Notes under the pieces: generated by a model
Databases searched by the model: none
What the model saw: only the letters and a program-made list of their open reading frames with translations
Told to the model about the DNA's origin: nothing
Made by a program: the position numbers and the translations under genes
Shown here: positions 38,677 through 47,594 of the stretch, one piece after another
How the letters are laid out: the number at the start of each line of letters is the position of its first letter
Numbering within the stretch: position 1 is the first letter of the stretch
Source of the DNA: Sporolactobacillus sp. THM7-4
Lineage (GTDB): Bacteria; Bacillota; Bacilli; Bacillales; Sporolactobacillaceae
Length of the DNA stretch: 64,000 nt
Reading direction: 5' to 3'
NCBI RefSeq assembly: GCF_004153165.1
Contig: NZ_SEMD01000012.1
Coordinates: 22,322-86,321 of the forward strand

Positions 38677-39213
38677 ATGCCAAACAAGACCATTTATGTT
38701 CCAGATGCGGATTTGCCTGTTTTTGATCAGGCTCAGGACGTTTCCGGAAAAAATCTGTCGGCAACGATTGTCCAGGCCTTGCGTTTTTTTATAAAAATTG
38801 GTGAAGGAAAAGGCTTTGATCAGGTGGAGCTTACGGTAGGTGAGAACGGAATTTTTAAACGAAAAAGGTTTATCGGCAGAGAACTGGCTTCAGCAAGTGT
38901 TTATGATGACAGTATTTCCCTATCGAAGGATTATATCGTATACGAAACAGCTCACGGCCGCTTCGCCGTGCTCGTATCTGAACAGAAAGTCCTCCCTCTT
39001 GAACAGTCGATTGAACGTGAACTGGAAAAAAGAATCATCGAAAGGCTGGGGGGGAAAAAACAGGGGAGTCTGCTGTTTTCGGAAGATCAGGATCTTCCTT
39101 TGACTCGAAGACTCGAGGTTTACGAGTCGGTTGACGCGCTGAATGGGCATATACCAGGCGATTTATTTCGCGCGATACATGAGATCAGAGATGGCGAATT
39201 TTTAGATATTTAG
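38677..39213 (+). CDS. EXLDI family protein
   Basis: A 178-residue protein starting MPNKTIYVPDADLPVFDQA, with a ribbon-helix-helix-like N-terminal segment (SATIVQALRFFIK) and ending in EFLDI, the C-terminal signature that names the EXLDI family. A middle beta-rich domain carries RFIGRELA and YETAHGRFAVLV. The function is not established; the N-terminus suggests DNA binding or dimerisation. ATG 38677 follows GAGAGGAGC by about 7 bases. It is followed after 57 bases by a CorA gene. Confidence 0.8.
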   Translation: MPNKTIYVPDADLPVFDQAQDVSGKNLSATIVQALRFFIKIGEGKGFDQVELTVGENGIFKRKRFIGRELASASVYDDSISLSKDYIVYETAHGRFAVLVSEQKVLPLEQSIERELEKRIIERLGGKKQGSLLFSEDQDLPLTRRLEVYESVDALNGHIPGDLFRAIHEIRDGEFLDI

Positions 39214-39270
39214 TTGAGACTGATTTAAAATACAGGCTTGTCCCTTAAGTCATAAGGAGATCCAGTTTGG

Positions 39271-40227
39271 ATGATAAGAATACTCGCAAAAATGATCAGC
39301 GGAAATATAACGGATAATCTGCCTTTAGATCGATTAAAAACCGAAAAAGTTGAATGGGCATGGGTTGATTTCAGCGAACCAGATGATTCTGAGATTGAGT
39401 CTTTTCAGCAATATTTTCGCTTTATGCACAACACGAATAAGGATACGCATCGTTATGCAAGGCGTCCGCAGCTCAAATTTTACAATGATCATTACTTTTT
39501 ATCGGTTCAGGCAATCAGTCCCGATACGCTGAAAGCTCATGAGCTTCAACTCTTTATGGATGATCACAATTTTGTTTCTTTTCATATGAGCAATCTAAAA
39601 GCGATTAACGATGTCTGGCATGAATGCCGTTTAGATAAGACGCTCAGTGAAGAAAAGTCGCCAATGGAAGTGATGCATCGTCTGCTTGTCAGGCTGGTGG
39701 ATCAATATTTCATGGCAGCCAATATGCTTGAAGACAAAATCGATTCACTGGATAGAAATTCGAAAAGGGAATCAATCCATAAGCTGAATAACAGAGTGTT
39801 TCAGATCCGCAGCGAGCTACTTGGCTTCAGGCGTATGGTCACGCCCCTGCAGGATATTATTCAACGGATTATTGGTACGAAAGTGATTCCGACAAGCGAA
39901 AACGATAATATTTATTTCCGGAACATTTATGAAAATCTCGACCGTCTGACGCATATGATTGAATCTGATCTGGATATTACTTCAGATATTCGCGATAGTT
40001 ATCTTTCCATTACCACTTATCGGACCAACAGCATCATGCAGACGCTGACTGTGATCACCACTATTTTTATGCCCCTCAGTTTCATCGCAGGGGTTTACGG
40101 GATGAATTTCAAATACATGCCTGAGCTGAACTGGCGTGCCGGCTATTTCGTTGTTCTCGGGCTGATGGCTGTAGTTGCATTCTGTATGTATGTCTGGTTC
40201 CGTAAAAAAGGCTGGTTCGAAAAATAA
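39271..40227 (+). CDS. CorA family magnesium/divalent cation transporter
   Basis: A 318-residue CorA-type channel with a large cytoplasmic N-terminal domain, a long helix with LEDKIDSLDRNSKRE, and two C-terminal transmembrane helices. The selectivity motif GMN is present in FIAGVYGMNF (about residue 277). It resembles the shorter CorA branch that includes YfjQ-type proteins. Magnesium is the likely substrate; cobalt, nickel or zinc export cannot be excluded. AAGGAG lies 11 bases before the ATG. No M-box is seen in the 57-base gap upstream. Confidence 0.9.
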   Translation: MIRILAKMISGNITDNLPLDRLKTEKVEWAWVDFSEPDDSEIESFQQYFRFMHNTNKDTHRYARRPQLKFYNDHYFLSVQAISPDTLKAHELQLFMDDHNFVSFHMSNLKAINDVWHECRLDKTLSEEKSPMEVMHRLLVRLVDQYFMAANMLEDKIDSLDRNSKRESIHKLNNRVFQIRSELLGFRRMVTPLQDIIQRIIGTKVIPTSENDNIYFRNIYENLDRLTHMIESDLDITSDIRDSYLSITTYRTNSIMQTLTVITTIFMPLSFIAGVYGMNFKYMPELNWRAGYFVVLGLMAVVAFCMYVWFRKKGWFEK

Positions 40228-40617
40228 CGAACCACTTTTTTACGGAAAAATTTTTTTTGGGCAGGGAAGTTTTTGTTTTGCTATTACGTAATAATTGTGA
40301 ATTTGCGTTAATTAAAAACGGACAGATGCCAGATTAACAGGAACATGTTACTTAATCAAACGTTTAATTAAATAGGGTTCGGGCTGGAAAGACTTGAATA
40401 CATGCCTTTTCTTAACATTTATTCGGATTCTTCAGAAAATGGTAGTGTTCCAAAATTGCGCTTGATTGGCAACAACCATGATTTACCGGAGCTATTAAAA
40501 ATAGGGAAGAGGTTGTTTTCTTTAATTGTATTTTGTATGATGTTAATATTAATCGAAATAGCCTGAATTGAAGTCATTTATTAATAAAGGCCGGCCAGTC
40601 AGGTCAAGTTCAGGTAT

Positions 40618-40690
40618 CAACTCGTATAATGGCGGGAATACGGCCCGCAAGTTTCTACCAGGTCACCTTGAATGATTTGACTACGAGTGG
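40618..40690 (+). promoter_or_regulatory. Guanine-sensing purine riboswitch of xpt
   Basis: The aptamer shows P1 strands AACTCGT and ACGAGT, the J1-2 TATAAT, loop 2 ATACGG, the J2-3 AAGTTTCTACC and the J3-1 segment GACTACG. The C at the position pairing with the ligand indicates guanine/hypoxanthine rather than adenine. It sits 130 bases before xpt, the usual target. The stretch 40228-40617 upstream is AT-rich with no gene recognised. Confidence 0.95.
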
Positions 40691-40751
40691 GGTTTTTCTC
40701 GCTTTTGCTGATTTAACACGTTTGGAATCGCGTTTTTAGTTAAACAGGCTG

Positions 40752-40800
40752 AGAGAGGCGTCTCACTCCTTTTTGGAGACGTCTTTCCCCGGCCTTTTTT
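40752..40800 (+). terminator. Expression-platform terminator of the xpt riboswitch
   Basis: AGAGGCGTCTC and GAGACGTCTTT form a stem around a T-rich loop, followed by a CCCCGGCC step and TTTTTT, just before the xpt ribosome site. Guanine binding would favour termination. Confidence 0.75.
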
Positions 40801-40819
40801 ATATGGGGGGATAGATACA

Positions 40820-41413
40820 GTGGATGAGCTGAAGGCCCGAATTCTGGCAGAAGGGCAAGTGATCAGCAATGGTGTGCTCAAGGTCGATCATTTCTTGAAT
40901 CACCAGATCGATCCGAAGTTAATGCAGAAGATTGGACAAGCGTTTGCGGACAGGTTTAAAGAAAGTGATATAACTAAAATTATTACTGTGGAATCTTCAG
41001 GTATCGCGCCTGCAGTGATGACCGGACTTTACCTTCAGGTTCCGGTCATTTTCGCCAGAAAAAAACGGTCACTGACGCTCAGCAGCGGAGGCCTCGAGAC
41101 AGAAGTGTTTTCTTATACCAAACATGAGAAAAATCATGTTTTTCTTGCAGACGGGATGTTAACGGCAAAAGACCACGTTTTGATTATCGATGATTTTCTG
41201 GCAAAGGGTGAAGCGGCTCTTGGCCTGACACGCCTGATTAATCAGGCCGGTGCATATCTGTCCGGGATTGGTATCGTGATTGAGAAATCCTTTCAGGAGG
41301 GACGAAAAAAGCTGGAAGAACTGGGTTGCCCAATCTGTTCTTTGGCCCGCATAGCGTCATTGGAACATGGTAAAGTGACATTTTTAGAAGATATCAGAGA
41401 GGGGACTCATTGA
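40820..41413 (+). CDS. xpt: Xanthine phosphoribosyltransferase Xpt
   Basis: A 197-residue purine salvage enzyme that makes XMP from xanthine and PRPP. It has [16 protein letters not shown] near the N-terminus, [11 protein letters not shown], the PRPP-binding [16 protein letters not shown] and [13 protein letters not shown]. Start GTG 40820 is preceded by GGGGGGAT. It is controlled by the guanine riboswitch in its leader. In Bacillus the xanthine permease gene pbuX follows in the same operon; here none follows within the 320 bases before the next gene. Confidence 0.95.
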   Translation: MDELKARILAEGQVISNGVLKVDHFLNHQIDPKLMQKIGQAFADRFKESDITKIITVESSGIAPAVMTGLYLQVPVIFARKKRSLTLSSGGLETEVFSYTKHEKNHVFLADGMLTAKDHVLIIDDFLAKGEAALGLTRLINQAGAYLSGIGIVIEKSFQEGRKKLEELGCPICSLARIASLEHGKVTFLEDIREGTH

Positions 41414-41599
41414 AACGGACATAAAGAATCAACCGGGGAAAGTATGCCGGAATTCAAATACTGACGGGTAAAGGGATTGTTGTCGGCAATTTAAGCGCAA
41501 TTATATATTGAATCTTGTTTTCAATCTAAAGGAAACAGAAATGCAACAATCAGGCAAAGCGAAGGCAGCCGGGATCTGAACCTGGCAAAAAGAGAAGAG

Positions 41600-41657
41600 T
41601 CCTTATTCTCATCTTTTTCAGTGTAATCAGTGTAAAAGGAGAGAATGAGGATTTTTT
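41600..41657 (+). terminator. Terminator downstream of xpt
   Basis: TCCTTATTCTC (41600-41610) pairs with GAGAATGAGGA (41641-41651), followed by TTTTTT. The rest of the 41414-41735 gap has no recognised feature. Confidence 0.8.
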
Positions 41658-41735
41658 AAATTATAAACTCATAAATAAATTATGTAAACTAATTAAAAGA
41701 AGGGAGGGGGCCCGCGATAAAATGCAGGCCGGATA

Positions 41736-42842
41736 TTAATCGTGCTTCCCGTGATTTTCTGTTTCTTCGAAGGGCTGATCCATCTGGTCGACGGCTTTTT
41801 TCAATTCGTCATTCGACAGGTGGGTGTAAATCATCGTCGTCTGAATGGACGAATGGCCCAGCTGTCTGCGTAGTTTCGGGATATCATTATTTTCGGCCTG
41901 ATAGCGCGTCGCAAATGAATGGCGCAGTTTATGAACGGACAGGGCTGGTTTTCCGAAGGCAACTGCATATTTTTTAACCATGTTTTCAATCGCACGCGGA
42001 CTGAGACGCCGGGTCGTTCCCTTAGGACCCATAGGAGCGGAAACGAACAAAGCTTTATTCGCAGGAGAAAGATTATATTTTTTGACCCTGACAGAAAGAT
42101 ATTCTTTCAGATCGAGTCCAGCCTGCTCGCTGAAATAGACATATTGCTCCTTGTTACCTTTGCGAATCACACGAACCATCCGTTTTTTGAAATCGACATC
42201 GTCAACATCGAGTCCGACAACTTCGGAGAGGCGGAGTCCGGATCCTAAAATCAAAGAAATAATTGCCGTGTCGCGTTCGGCATTTTGTTTATGAAAATTC
42301 AGCCGTTTTTTGTCATCTTTAACTATACGGCAATAATCGCTTGCAACAAATTGACGAAACTGTTCATATTCATCATTCCACAGTATTTTTCCGGCCATTT
42401 TTTGAGCAATGGTTTCCTGATCCTCTTTTACTTTATTAAAAGCGATTTTGGCCATCACATTTCGAAGCAGGTAAGGTTTGAGTTCGTCGGTTTCGGCAAC
42501 ATTCTGCAAATAGTTGAACAGCGACTTCAAAGAAGAGAGCTTGCGGTTAATGGTAAACTTATCGTTGCGGAGCCTGAATTGAAGATAAGAAAGAAAATTT
42601 TCGATCGATTGCGGCGTAAGCGATTCCAGACAGCTAAGCGGTATATCTGAACGTTTACCGGTGAAAAAGCCTTCAGAAAGCAGCCAGTCAAAGAAGATCA
42701 GGTAGTCATGACAGTAATTCAGCAATGTTTTCGGGGACATCGTCCGCATCTTTTTATCAACATATTCACGGACATACCAGGGCAGTTCAGATGTTTTTTC
42801 GTCAATGCGGTCATATAAATGATGCGTGCGTTCATCAGCCAT
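41736..42842 (-). CDS. xerS: Tyrosine recombinase XerS-like
   Basis: A 368-residue tyrosine recombinase. The N-terminal SAM-like core-binding domain begins ELPWYVREYVDKKMR, as in streptococcal XerS (LMPWYVLEYY). The catalytic domain has the Arg in GSGLRLSEVVGLD, the Lys in VIRKGNKEQ, HKLRHSFATR and LGHSSIQTTMIYTH with the nucleophilic Tyr. It is larger than XerC/XerD (about 300 residues), fitting XerS, which alone resolves chromosome dimers at a dif site lying next to its own gene. A dif-like palindrome lies 109 bases upstream of this start. A phage or conjugative integrase is the alternative, but no such element is present here. Confidence 0.85.
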   Translation of the reverse strand: MADERTHHLYDRIDEKTSELPWYVREYVDKKMRTMSPKTLLNYCHDYLIFFDWLLSEGFFTGKRSDIPLSCLESLTPQSIENFLSYLQFRLRNDKFTINRKLSSLKSLFNYLQNVAETDELKPYLLRNVMAKIAFNKVKEDQETIAQKMAGKILWNDEYEQFRQFVASDYCRIVKDDKKRLNFHKQNAERDTAIISLILGSGLRLSEVVGLDVDDVDFKKRMVRVIRKGNKEQYVYFSEQAGLDLKEYLSVRVKKYNLSPANKALFVSAPMGPKGTTRRLSPRAIENMVKKYAVAFGKPALSVHKLRHSFATRYQAENNDIPKLRRQLGHSSIQTTMIYTHLSNDELKKAVDQMDQPFEETENHGKHD

Positions 42843-42843
42843 A

Positions 42844-42871
42844 AAAAAACCTCCGTTAAAAAACCTCCGTT
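42844..42871 (-). repeat. Duplicated ribosome-binding segment before xerS
   Basis: A 14-bp unit, read on the gene strand as AACGGAGGTTTTTT, occurs twice in direct tandem immediately before the xerS ATG. Both copies contain GGAGG, but only the proximal one is correctly spaced (about 7 bases). Confidence 0.85.
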
Positions 42872-42950
42872 AAAAAACAATAAATGTCACGGCTATGTCA
42901 GATTGATGTAAAACACAAGAGAAAGGATGCTTATATTTTAACATTGAAAC

Positions 42951-42984
42951 ATTACTTCGTCAAAATTATATTTTACGCAGTAAT
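42951..42984. other. dif-like site next to xerS
   Basis: A 34-bp imperfect palindrome bounded by ATTACT and AGTAAT. The central 28 bp have dif architecture: arm ACTTCGTCAAA (42954-42964), a 6-bp centre ATTATA, and arm TTTTACGCAGT (42971-42981). The arms agree at 9 of 11 positions when compared as inverted repeats. The outer ACTTC and the central TATA are shared with B. subtilis dif. Near-symmetric arms suit a single recombinase such as XerS. Function is inferred. Confidence 0.6.
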
Positions 42985-43293
42985 CTCCGGACCGAAAACC
43001 ACCTCTACTTTCCTCATTGTTTTTGCTGATGACCCAATCTGAGGACTTTCTATTTCGGGTTTTCAAATAATACCTCTCTTCGACCGGGTGTCGGATTGAT
43101 TTTCAAGACATATTGGATCGTCTTCGTTCATAAAACGGTTGAGGAACAAATTTGTTTGAATGAGGGTTGTCGTATGATCAAACATTTATTCATGATTAAG
43201 CCTAAATCTATGCTGAAGCCGATTCACCCCTTTTTAATGAATCATCATTCGTTCATATGTATTCCTTTTACGCTACGCTTCAAATTTTGTTTA

Positions 43294-43314
43294 TTGTGAT
43301 CACAGTGATCACAA
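43294..43314. promoter_or_regulatory. 21-bp palindrome upstream of the DUF975 gene
   Basis: TTGTGATCAC and GTGATCACAA form a perfect inverted repeat around one central A, ending 66 bases before the start of the DUF975 gene. It resembles a CRP/FNR-type operator (TGTGA...TCACA). The regulator is unknown. The rest of the 42985-43380 gap holds no gene that can be supported. Confidence 0.65.
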
Positions 43315-43380
43315 ACCCCGTTCATTATGTTAATCTAAGATCAGGCTGTGGTAAAAAATGACTGAGGAGGAAAATAACTG

Positions 43381-44064
43381 ATGCGCATATCCGACATCAA
43401 AAAAGAAGCGAGGCAATCACTTGCAGGTTATTGGGCGATCGGTGCACTGCTCACTTTTTTAGTGTTTTTAATTGATACCGTCCTCCCTTCTATCCTGGAA
43501 ATTGTAACAAGCGGCGGTTTGAACCAATGGTTGGATGATCAAACACCTTTATCCGTTTATTACATTGAATGGATCTACTCCATTTTATTGATTCCTCTTT
43601 ATGTTGCCGTTCTTTGGTTCTATCTTTCTCTCGTCAGATCGAAAGAACCGGGGATAGTACATGTGTTTACCATTTATAATGATTGGAAGCTGTCCCTGAA
43701 AATGATCCGGGCATCTATCCTGATGGGTATTTTTGTGGTTTTATGGTCGCTGCTTCTGGTTATACCCGGAGTGATTAAAGGATTTTCCTATTCTCAAACC
43801 CTCTATATTTTGAGGGATCATCCGGAATACTCGGTTCTTGAAGCCATTACGGAGAGCAGGAAACTGATGAACGGCTATAAGGCGAAGTACTTTCTGCTGA
43901 ATTTAAGCTTTATCGGCTGGGCTATTCTGGCAGCCATCCCTGCCTTGATCGGCTACCTGTGGTTTGTTCCTTATTTTATCGCTTCTCTGTCGGCGTTCTA
44001 TAACAAACTCGTAGAAATTCCGGCAGGAACGCAGGATACATTGAATGTTCCAACAACGAACTGA
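43381..44064 (+). CDS. DUF975 family integral membrane protein
   Basis: A 227-residue protein with five or six hydrophobic segments. It begins MRISDIKKEARQSLAGYW, the conserved DUF975 opening, and contains the family's IPGVIKGFSYSQTLYILRDHP and a final YNKLVE helix. The family is common in Firmicutes and has no known function. GAGGAGGAAA precedes the ATG. A palindromic operator candidate lies in its leader, and a strong terminator follows. Confidence 0.88.
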   Translation: MRISDIKKEARQSLAGYWAIGALLTFLVFLIDTVLPSILEIVTSGGLNQWLDDQTPLSVYYIEWIYSILLIPLYVAVLWFYLSLVRSKEPGIVHVFTIYNDWKLSLKMIRASILMGIFVVLWSLLLVIPGVIKGFSYSQTLYILRDHPEYSVLEAITESRKLMNGYKAKYFLLNLSFIGWAILAAIPALIGYLWFVPYFIASLSAFYNKLVEIPAGTQDTLNVPTTN

Positions 44065-44090
44065 ACCGAATGAAGAAAGACACAAACTCA

Positions 44091-44285
44091 TCAGTGTTTA
44101 CCGGAACTCCGTCCTGTTTTACTATAAAAGGAACAGACGGAGTTTTTTGATACTAAAAAGTCCTTCTTCCGCGGTTTATCGTTATCCCGGAGCAGGTCCT
44201 GATCTTCCGGCGGATCTTTCGGAAGAAAAGGCTCAATCACGTGATGCACTTTTAAACAGGCTTTTGTATTCATAAATTTGTCCAT
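44091..44285 (-). CDS. Possible small charged protein, 64 residues, unknown
   Basis: A minus-strand frame encodes MDKFMNTKACLKVHHVIEPF, then a Pro/Asp/Lys-rich segment (PKDPPEDQDLL, NDKPRKKD). GGGGGGAT lies about 10-12 bases upstream. The segment up to about residue 48 looks protein-like, whereas the last 16 residues overlap the terminator of the DUF975 gene and look random. No family is recognised. It may be a small spore or cytosolic protein with a shifted end, or chance. Confidence 0.35.
   Translation of the reverse strand: MDKFMNTKACLKVHHVIEPFLPKDPPEDQDLLRDNDKPRKKDFLVSKNSVCSFYSKTGRSSGKH
44105..44150 (+). terminator. Terminator after the DUF975 gene
   Basis: AACTCCGTCCTGTT pairs with AACAGACGGAGTT (one bulge) and is followed by TTTTT. 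Confidence 0.85.
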
Positions 44286-44344
44286 TTCATAGCGGTATCC
44301 CCCCTCATAAGATGTTGTATCACGTGCTGAGGAGGTGCATCACA

Positions 44345-44449
44345 TTGGGTTATGGATATTCAGGAGGAGGATACTCCAGCTTTAACTTTGCTCTGATTGT
44401 TGTTCTCTTCATTCTGCTCATTATCGTTGGAACTGCTTTTGTTTATTGA
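44345..44449 (+). CDS. YjcZ family sporulation peptide, 34 residues
   Basis: A Gly/Tyr-rich head (MGYGYSGGGYSS) is followed by one transmembrane stretch FALIVVLFILLIIVGTAF, the exact layout of YjcZ-family proteins of Bacillus spores. It is too short for routine ORF lists. The start is TTG 44345 with GAGGAGGTG 6 bases upstream. The role in the spore is unknown. Confidence 0.88.
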   Translation: MGYGYSGGGYSSFNFALIVVLFILLIIVGTAFVY

Positions 44450-44493
44450 TCGGGTAACTCTGTAACCGCTAATACTCAGAACGCTCCTTCCCC

Positions 44494-44516
44494 AGGGCGC
44501 CTTTTTCAGGTGCCCT
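44494..44516 (+). terminator. Hairpin downstream of the yjcZ-like gene
   Basis: AGGGCGCCT and AGGTGCCCT form a 9-pair stem with a 5-base loop; the following sequence is T-rich but without a strict T run. Confidence 0.6.
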
Positions 44517-44594
44517 GTTCGTTTATTCATTCCGGTTTCAAGCGTTTATGTACACGGGCCGATCGCCGTCATGGCGACCTGCCCGTAAGGATCA

Positions 44595-45925
44595 TCAGAG
44601 AAAATATCCCCATATTACAACAGCAGTTATATAGACGAGTCCAACCCATATCATGGGAATGACCAGATAGCCCATGATATCTTTCAGTTTCAGTCTGGAA
44701 AGGGCAAGCGCCGGGAGGATCCAGAAAGGCTGAATGATATCGTTCCAGGCACATCCGAGCATGACGCTCATCGATGTCTCACTCAGGGAGGCATGCAGCG
44801 TTTTAGCCGCATCAATCATAAACGGCCCCTGAACGACCCAGTGACCCCCTCCGGAGGGGACAAAAAAGTTAAGAACATAAGAGCTGATGAGGCCCCAGAA
44901 CGGAAGCGAATGGGCGGATGACAGACTCACAAACCATCCGGCAATCGTACCAACAAGTCCCGATCCGACCATAATCGCCATGATTCCGGCATAAAAAGGA
45001 AATTGCAGAATGATGCCTGAAACGGTCCTGATGCCTGGTTCAGACTGGCTACGTAGCGGGCTGGAGTGCCAAGCAGGATGATTCCCAGAAAGAGAATAAT
45101 AAAGTTGACGATATTGAGATTTATCTGGTTCCCATCCCGAAAATAGATAAAAGCATAAACCACACCGGCGAGTCCAATGATATAAGAAAGAATACGGCTG
45201 TTATTCAATCGGCTTGCCGGTGTTATTTCTTCCTGAGCATCGTTCGGCCCTCTCTTCTGAGCAGTATGAAGAGCCGGATCAATCTCAATCACCGCCTCTT
45301 TGTTCTTTGGATGAAGCCACGCATTCAGAAGGGGCAGGGTTAATAGAATCACTAATGTCGTAATCAGAATAGGAGGGGAAAAAATGGTTGCTGACAGAGG
45401 AACAAGCCCCATTTGTTTCTCCAGCGGATGACCGGGCGTCGAGATCAACAGCGGAATACTCGCCGACAGGCCGAGCCCGTAAAAGGTGAATCCGCTGTAT
45501 GCCGCGGCGATAATCAGCGGATAATGGACACCTTTAACATGAAGGGCCAATTTTTTGGCAATCACGCCCCCGATGACCAGTCCGAAACCCCAGTTCAAAT
45601 AACAGCCGACTCCTCCGGCAAGCGTTGCGATCGCAATGGCTGTCCGCGGCCTGTGAACACGTGAGACAATTTTATCCAGAAACCGATCAATAATCGGTGC
45701 TGTCGCGAGCACATAACCCATAGCCAGGATCACAGCCATTTGCGTCGTAAACTCGAGAAGGCCCCAGAATCCAGACCCCCAGCTCTTCACAACGCCTGTT
45801 ATGCCTTGATGTTCGATAGCAACGGCGAGAATCATCGTCAGGAGTGACAGTCCGATAGCAAAAACAAACGGATCAGGTAAATAGCGCTTCATTAACTTTG
45901 TAAAAAAAAGTGTTGCTTTATCCAT
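44595..45925 (-). pseudogene. atoE: Short-chain fatty acid transporter AtoE family, frameshifted
   Basis: Two overlapping minus-strand frames together make one AtoE-type membrane protein of about 440 residues. The first runs from ATG 45925 (MDKATLFFTKLMKRYLPDPF) to about VASLNQA. The second continues with IRTVSGIILQFPFYAGIMAI and ends YITAVVIWGYFL at 44595. The switch lies at the CC pair 45034-45035, where one missing G on the gene strand (AACCAGG-C) would restore LNQGIRTV. The protein takes up short-chain fatty acids such as acetoacetate or butyrate. It lies downstream of scoA-scoB and a thiolase gene in one catabolic cluster. The frameshift may be natural or a sequencing error. Confidence 0.82.
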
Positions 45926-46104
45926 AAACGGCCTCCCTCTATAAAATAAATGCTTTTATAAAATATCTCACGGTTTATCCAAATATTTCCTTTTCAGATA
46001 GAAACGAACGCGTTTCAGCAGATTGAATGGCGTTCGGCCGGTTACTGAAAAGGTCCGGCGGTATGAGAAAATAACGGATATTATCTAAATGGTTTATCGG
46101 TGGG

Positions 46105-46746
46105 TCAAAGCGCGCCGCTGACTGTAAAATGCGCGTCGGTCTTGCTTCTCACTTCCTCGAGAGTTGCTCCTGGTTGCAATTCAACCAGTTTCATCCCCTC
46201 TGCCGTAAAATGAAAGACAGCAAGATCGGTAATCAGGCAATCAACGACCTCTTTTCCAGTCAGAGGCAGGGAACACTGTTCCTTAACTTTGGATTCGCCA
46301 TATTTACTGACGTGCTCCATAATCACAATAGTCCTTTTCGCGCCTTGAACGAGATCCATGGCCCCTCCCATCCCTTTGACCAGTTTGCCGGGAATCATCC
46401 AGTTGGCTAAATCTCCCTGCCCGGAAACTTCCATTCCACCAAGGATGGCCAGATCAATATGTCCTCCGCGGATCATCGCAAAGGATTCTGCGCTGTCGAA
46501 GTAAACGGCACCGGGTTTGACCGTGATCGTCTCTTTCCCGGCGTTAATTAAATCCGGATCGACCTCGTTTTCATTCGGATAGGCTCCGATACCAAGGAGC
46601 CCGTTCTCAGACTGCAGCATCACATCGATATCTCCGGGAATATGGTCGGCGATCAGAGTCGGCATGCCGATCCCGAGATTCACATACATTCCGTCCTTTA
46701 TTTCTCTTAGTGCCCGGTTTACGATTAAGTGGCGTTTTCCAGCCAT
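46105..46746 (-). CDS. scoB: 3-oxoacid CoA-transferase subunit B
   Basis: A 213-residue beta subunit that transfers CoA from succinyl-CoA to acetoacetate. It shows [19 protein letters not shown], the catalytic Glu in [28 protein letters not shown] and [14 protein letters not shown]. The start ATG 46746 has AGAGGAGAT upstream; the longer frame from 46776 would overlap the end of scoA. The partner subunit lies immediately upstream on the same strand, 16 bases away. Confidence 0.93.
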   Translation of the reverse strand: MAGKRHLIVNRALREIKDGMYVNLGIGMPTLIADHIPGDIDVMLQSENGLLGIGAYPNENEVDPDLINAGKETITVKPGAVYFDSAESFAMIRGGHIDLAILGGMEVSGQGDLANWMIPGKLVKGMGGAMDLVQGAKRTIVIMEHVSKYGESKVKEQCSLPLTGKEVVDCLITDLAVFHFTAEGMKLVELQPGATLEEVRSKTDAHFTVSGAL

Positions 46747-46762
46747 TTTATCATCTCCTCTC

Positions 46763-47458
46763 TTATGCCCTGGCAAGAGTCAGTCGTTCAATCCGCTTCT
46801 GATAATTCTTGCCGACCAGCACTTTCTGGATGTAAATGCCAGGTGTGTGAATCTGATCTGGATCGAGCTCCCCTGCTCCGACCAGTTCTTCTACCTCGGC
46901 GATCGCGACTTTCGCTGCTTTTGCGGCGAGCGGATTGAAATTACGCGCTGTCTTCCTATAGATCAGATTACCGAAAGGGTCAGCCTTCCACGCTTTAATA
47001 AGCGCAAAATCTCCGCTGATCCCCTCCTCCATGATATAGGTGCGTCCGTTGAAAACTTTATGCTCTTTCCCTTTCGCAATATCCGTGCCGACTCCCGTTG
47101 CGGTATAAAAGGCCGGTATGCCCGCGCCTCCTGCTCTGAGCCGTTCAGCCAGCGTCCCCTGGGGAACCAGCTCAATCTCAAGGTCTCCATTTAAGACTTG
47201 CTGCTCGAACGTTTTGTTCTCACCAACATAGGAAGCGACCATCTTTTTAATTTGTTTCGTTTGCAGGAGCAGACCAAGTCCCCAGTCATCTACCCCGCAG
47301 TTATTGCTGACGACAGTCAGATTTTTGACGCCGCTTTTCCTGAGTCCGATAATCAGATTCTCGGGTATGCCGCAAAGGCCGAACCCGCCGACAAGAAGTG
47401 TCGCCCCATCCTTTATGTCGTGAATCGCTTCATCAATTGTCGAGATGACTTTATCCAC
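46763..47458 (-). CDS. scoA: 3-oxoacid CoA-transferase subunit A
   Basis: A 231-residue alpha subunit with [32 protein letters not shown] and [20 protein letters not shown]. The frame opens at 47512, but GTG 47458 is preferred: it gives [12 protein letters not shown], matching family N-termini, and has ATGGGAG about 9 bases upstream. A CcpA-type cre site lies about 140 bases before the start, between this gene and the thiolase gene. Together with scoB it activates acetoacetate for thiolytic cleavage. Confidence 0.92.
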   Translation of the reverse strand: MDKVISTIDEAIHDIKDGATLLVGGFGLCGIPENLIIGLRKSGVKNLTVVSNNCGVDDWGLGLLLQTKQIKKMVASYVGENKTFEQQVLNGDLEIELVPQGTLAERLRAGGAGIPAFYTATGVGTDIAKGKEHKVFNGRTYIMEEGISGDFALIKAWKADPFGNLIYRKTARNFNPLAAKAAKVAIAEVEELVGAGELDPDQIHTPGIYIQKVLVGKNYQKRIERLTLARA

Positions 47459-47594
47459 ATTTTTCATCTCCCATTCATCATCATCATTTTTAGAAAAAAA
47501 GTGCGCTTGCAAAAGTGAAAATAAAGACGGTCGCTGTCTTCAAAATGGTATCATAAAAATGTCTCTATACAATTGGCGGTAAGTCCATTCTCTT

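Noticed and set aside
39214-39270. M-box before corA
   Set aside because: The gap of 57 bases is too short for the aptamer and no M-box blocks are seen.
43096-43299. 67-codon frame between the dif-like site and the DUF975 gene
   Set aside because: Composition is not protein-like, there is no ribosome site, and the frame runs toward an operator-like palindrome.
46000-46040. cre-like sequence upstream of atoE (around GAAACGAACGCGTTTC)
   Set aside because: The central CG is not in the right register for the cre consensus; the match at 47595 is much better.
46129-47518. Long plus-strand frames over scoA-scoB
   Set aside because: They are antisense shadows of strongly matching CoA-transferase genes and have no ribosome sites.
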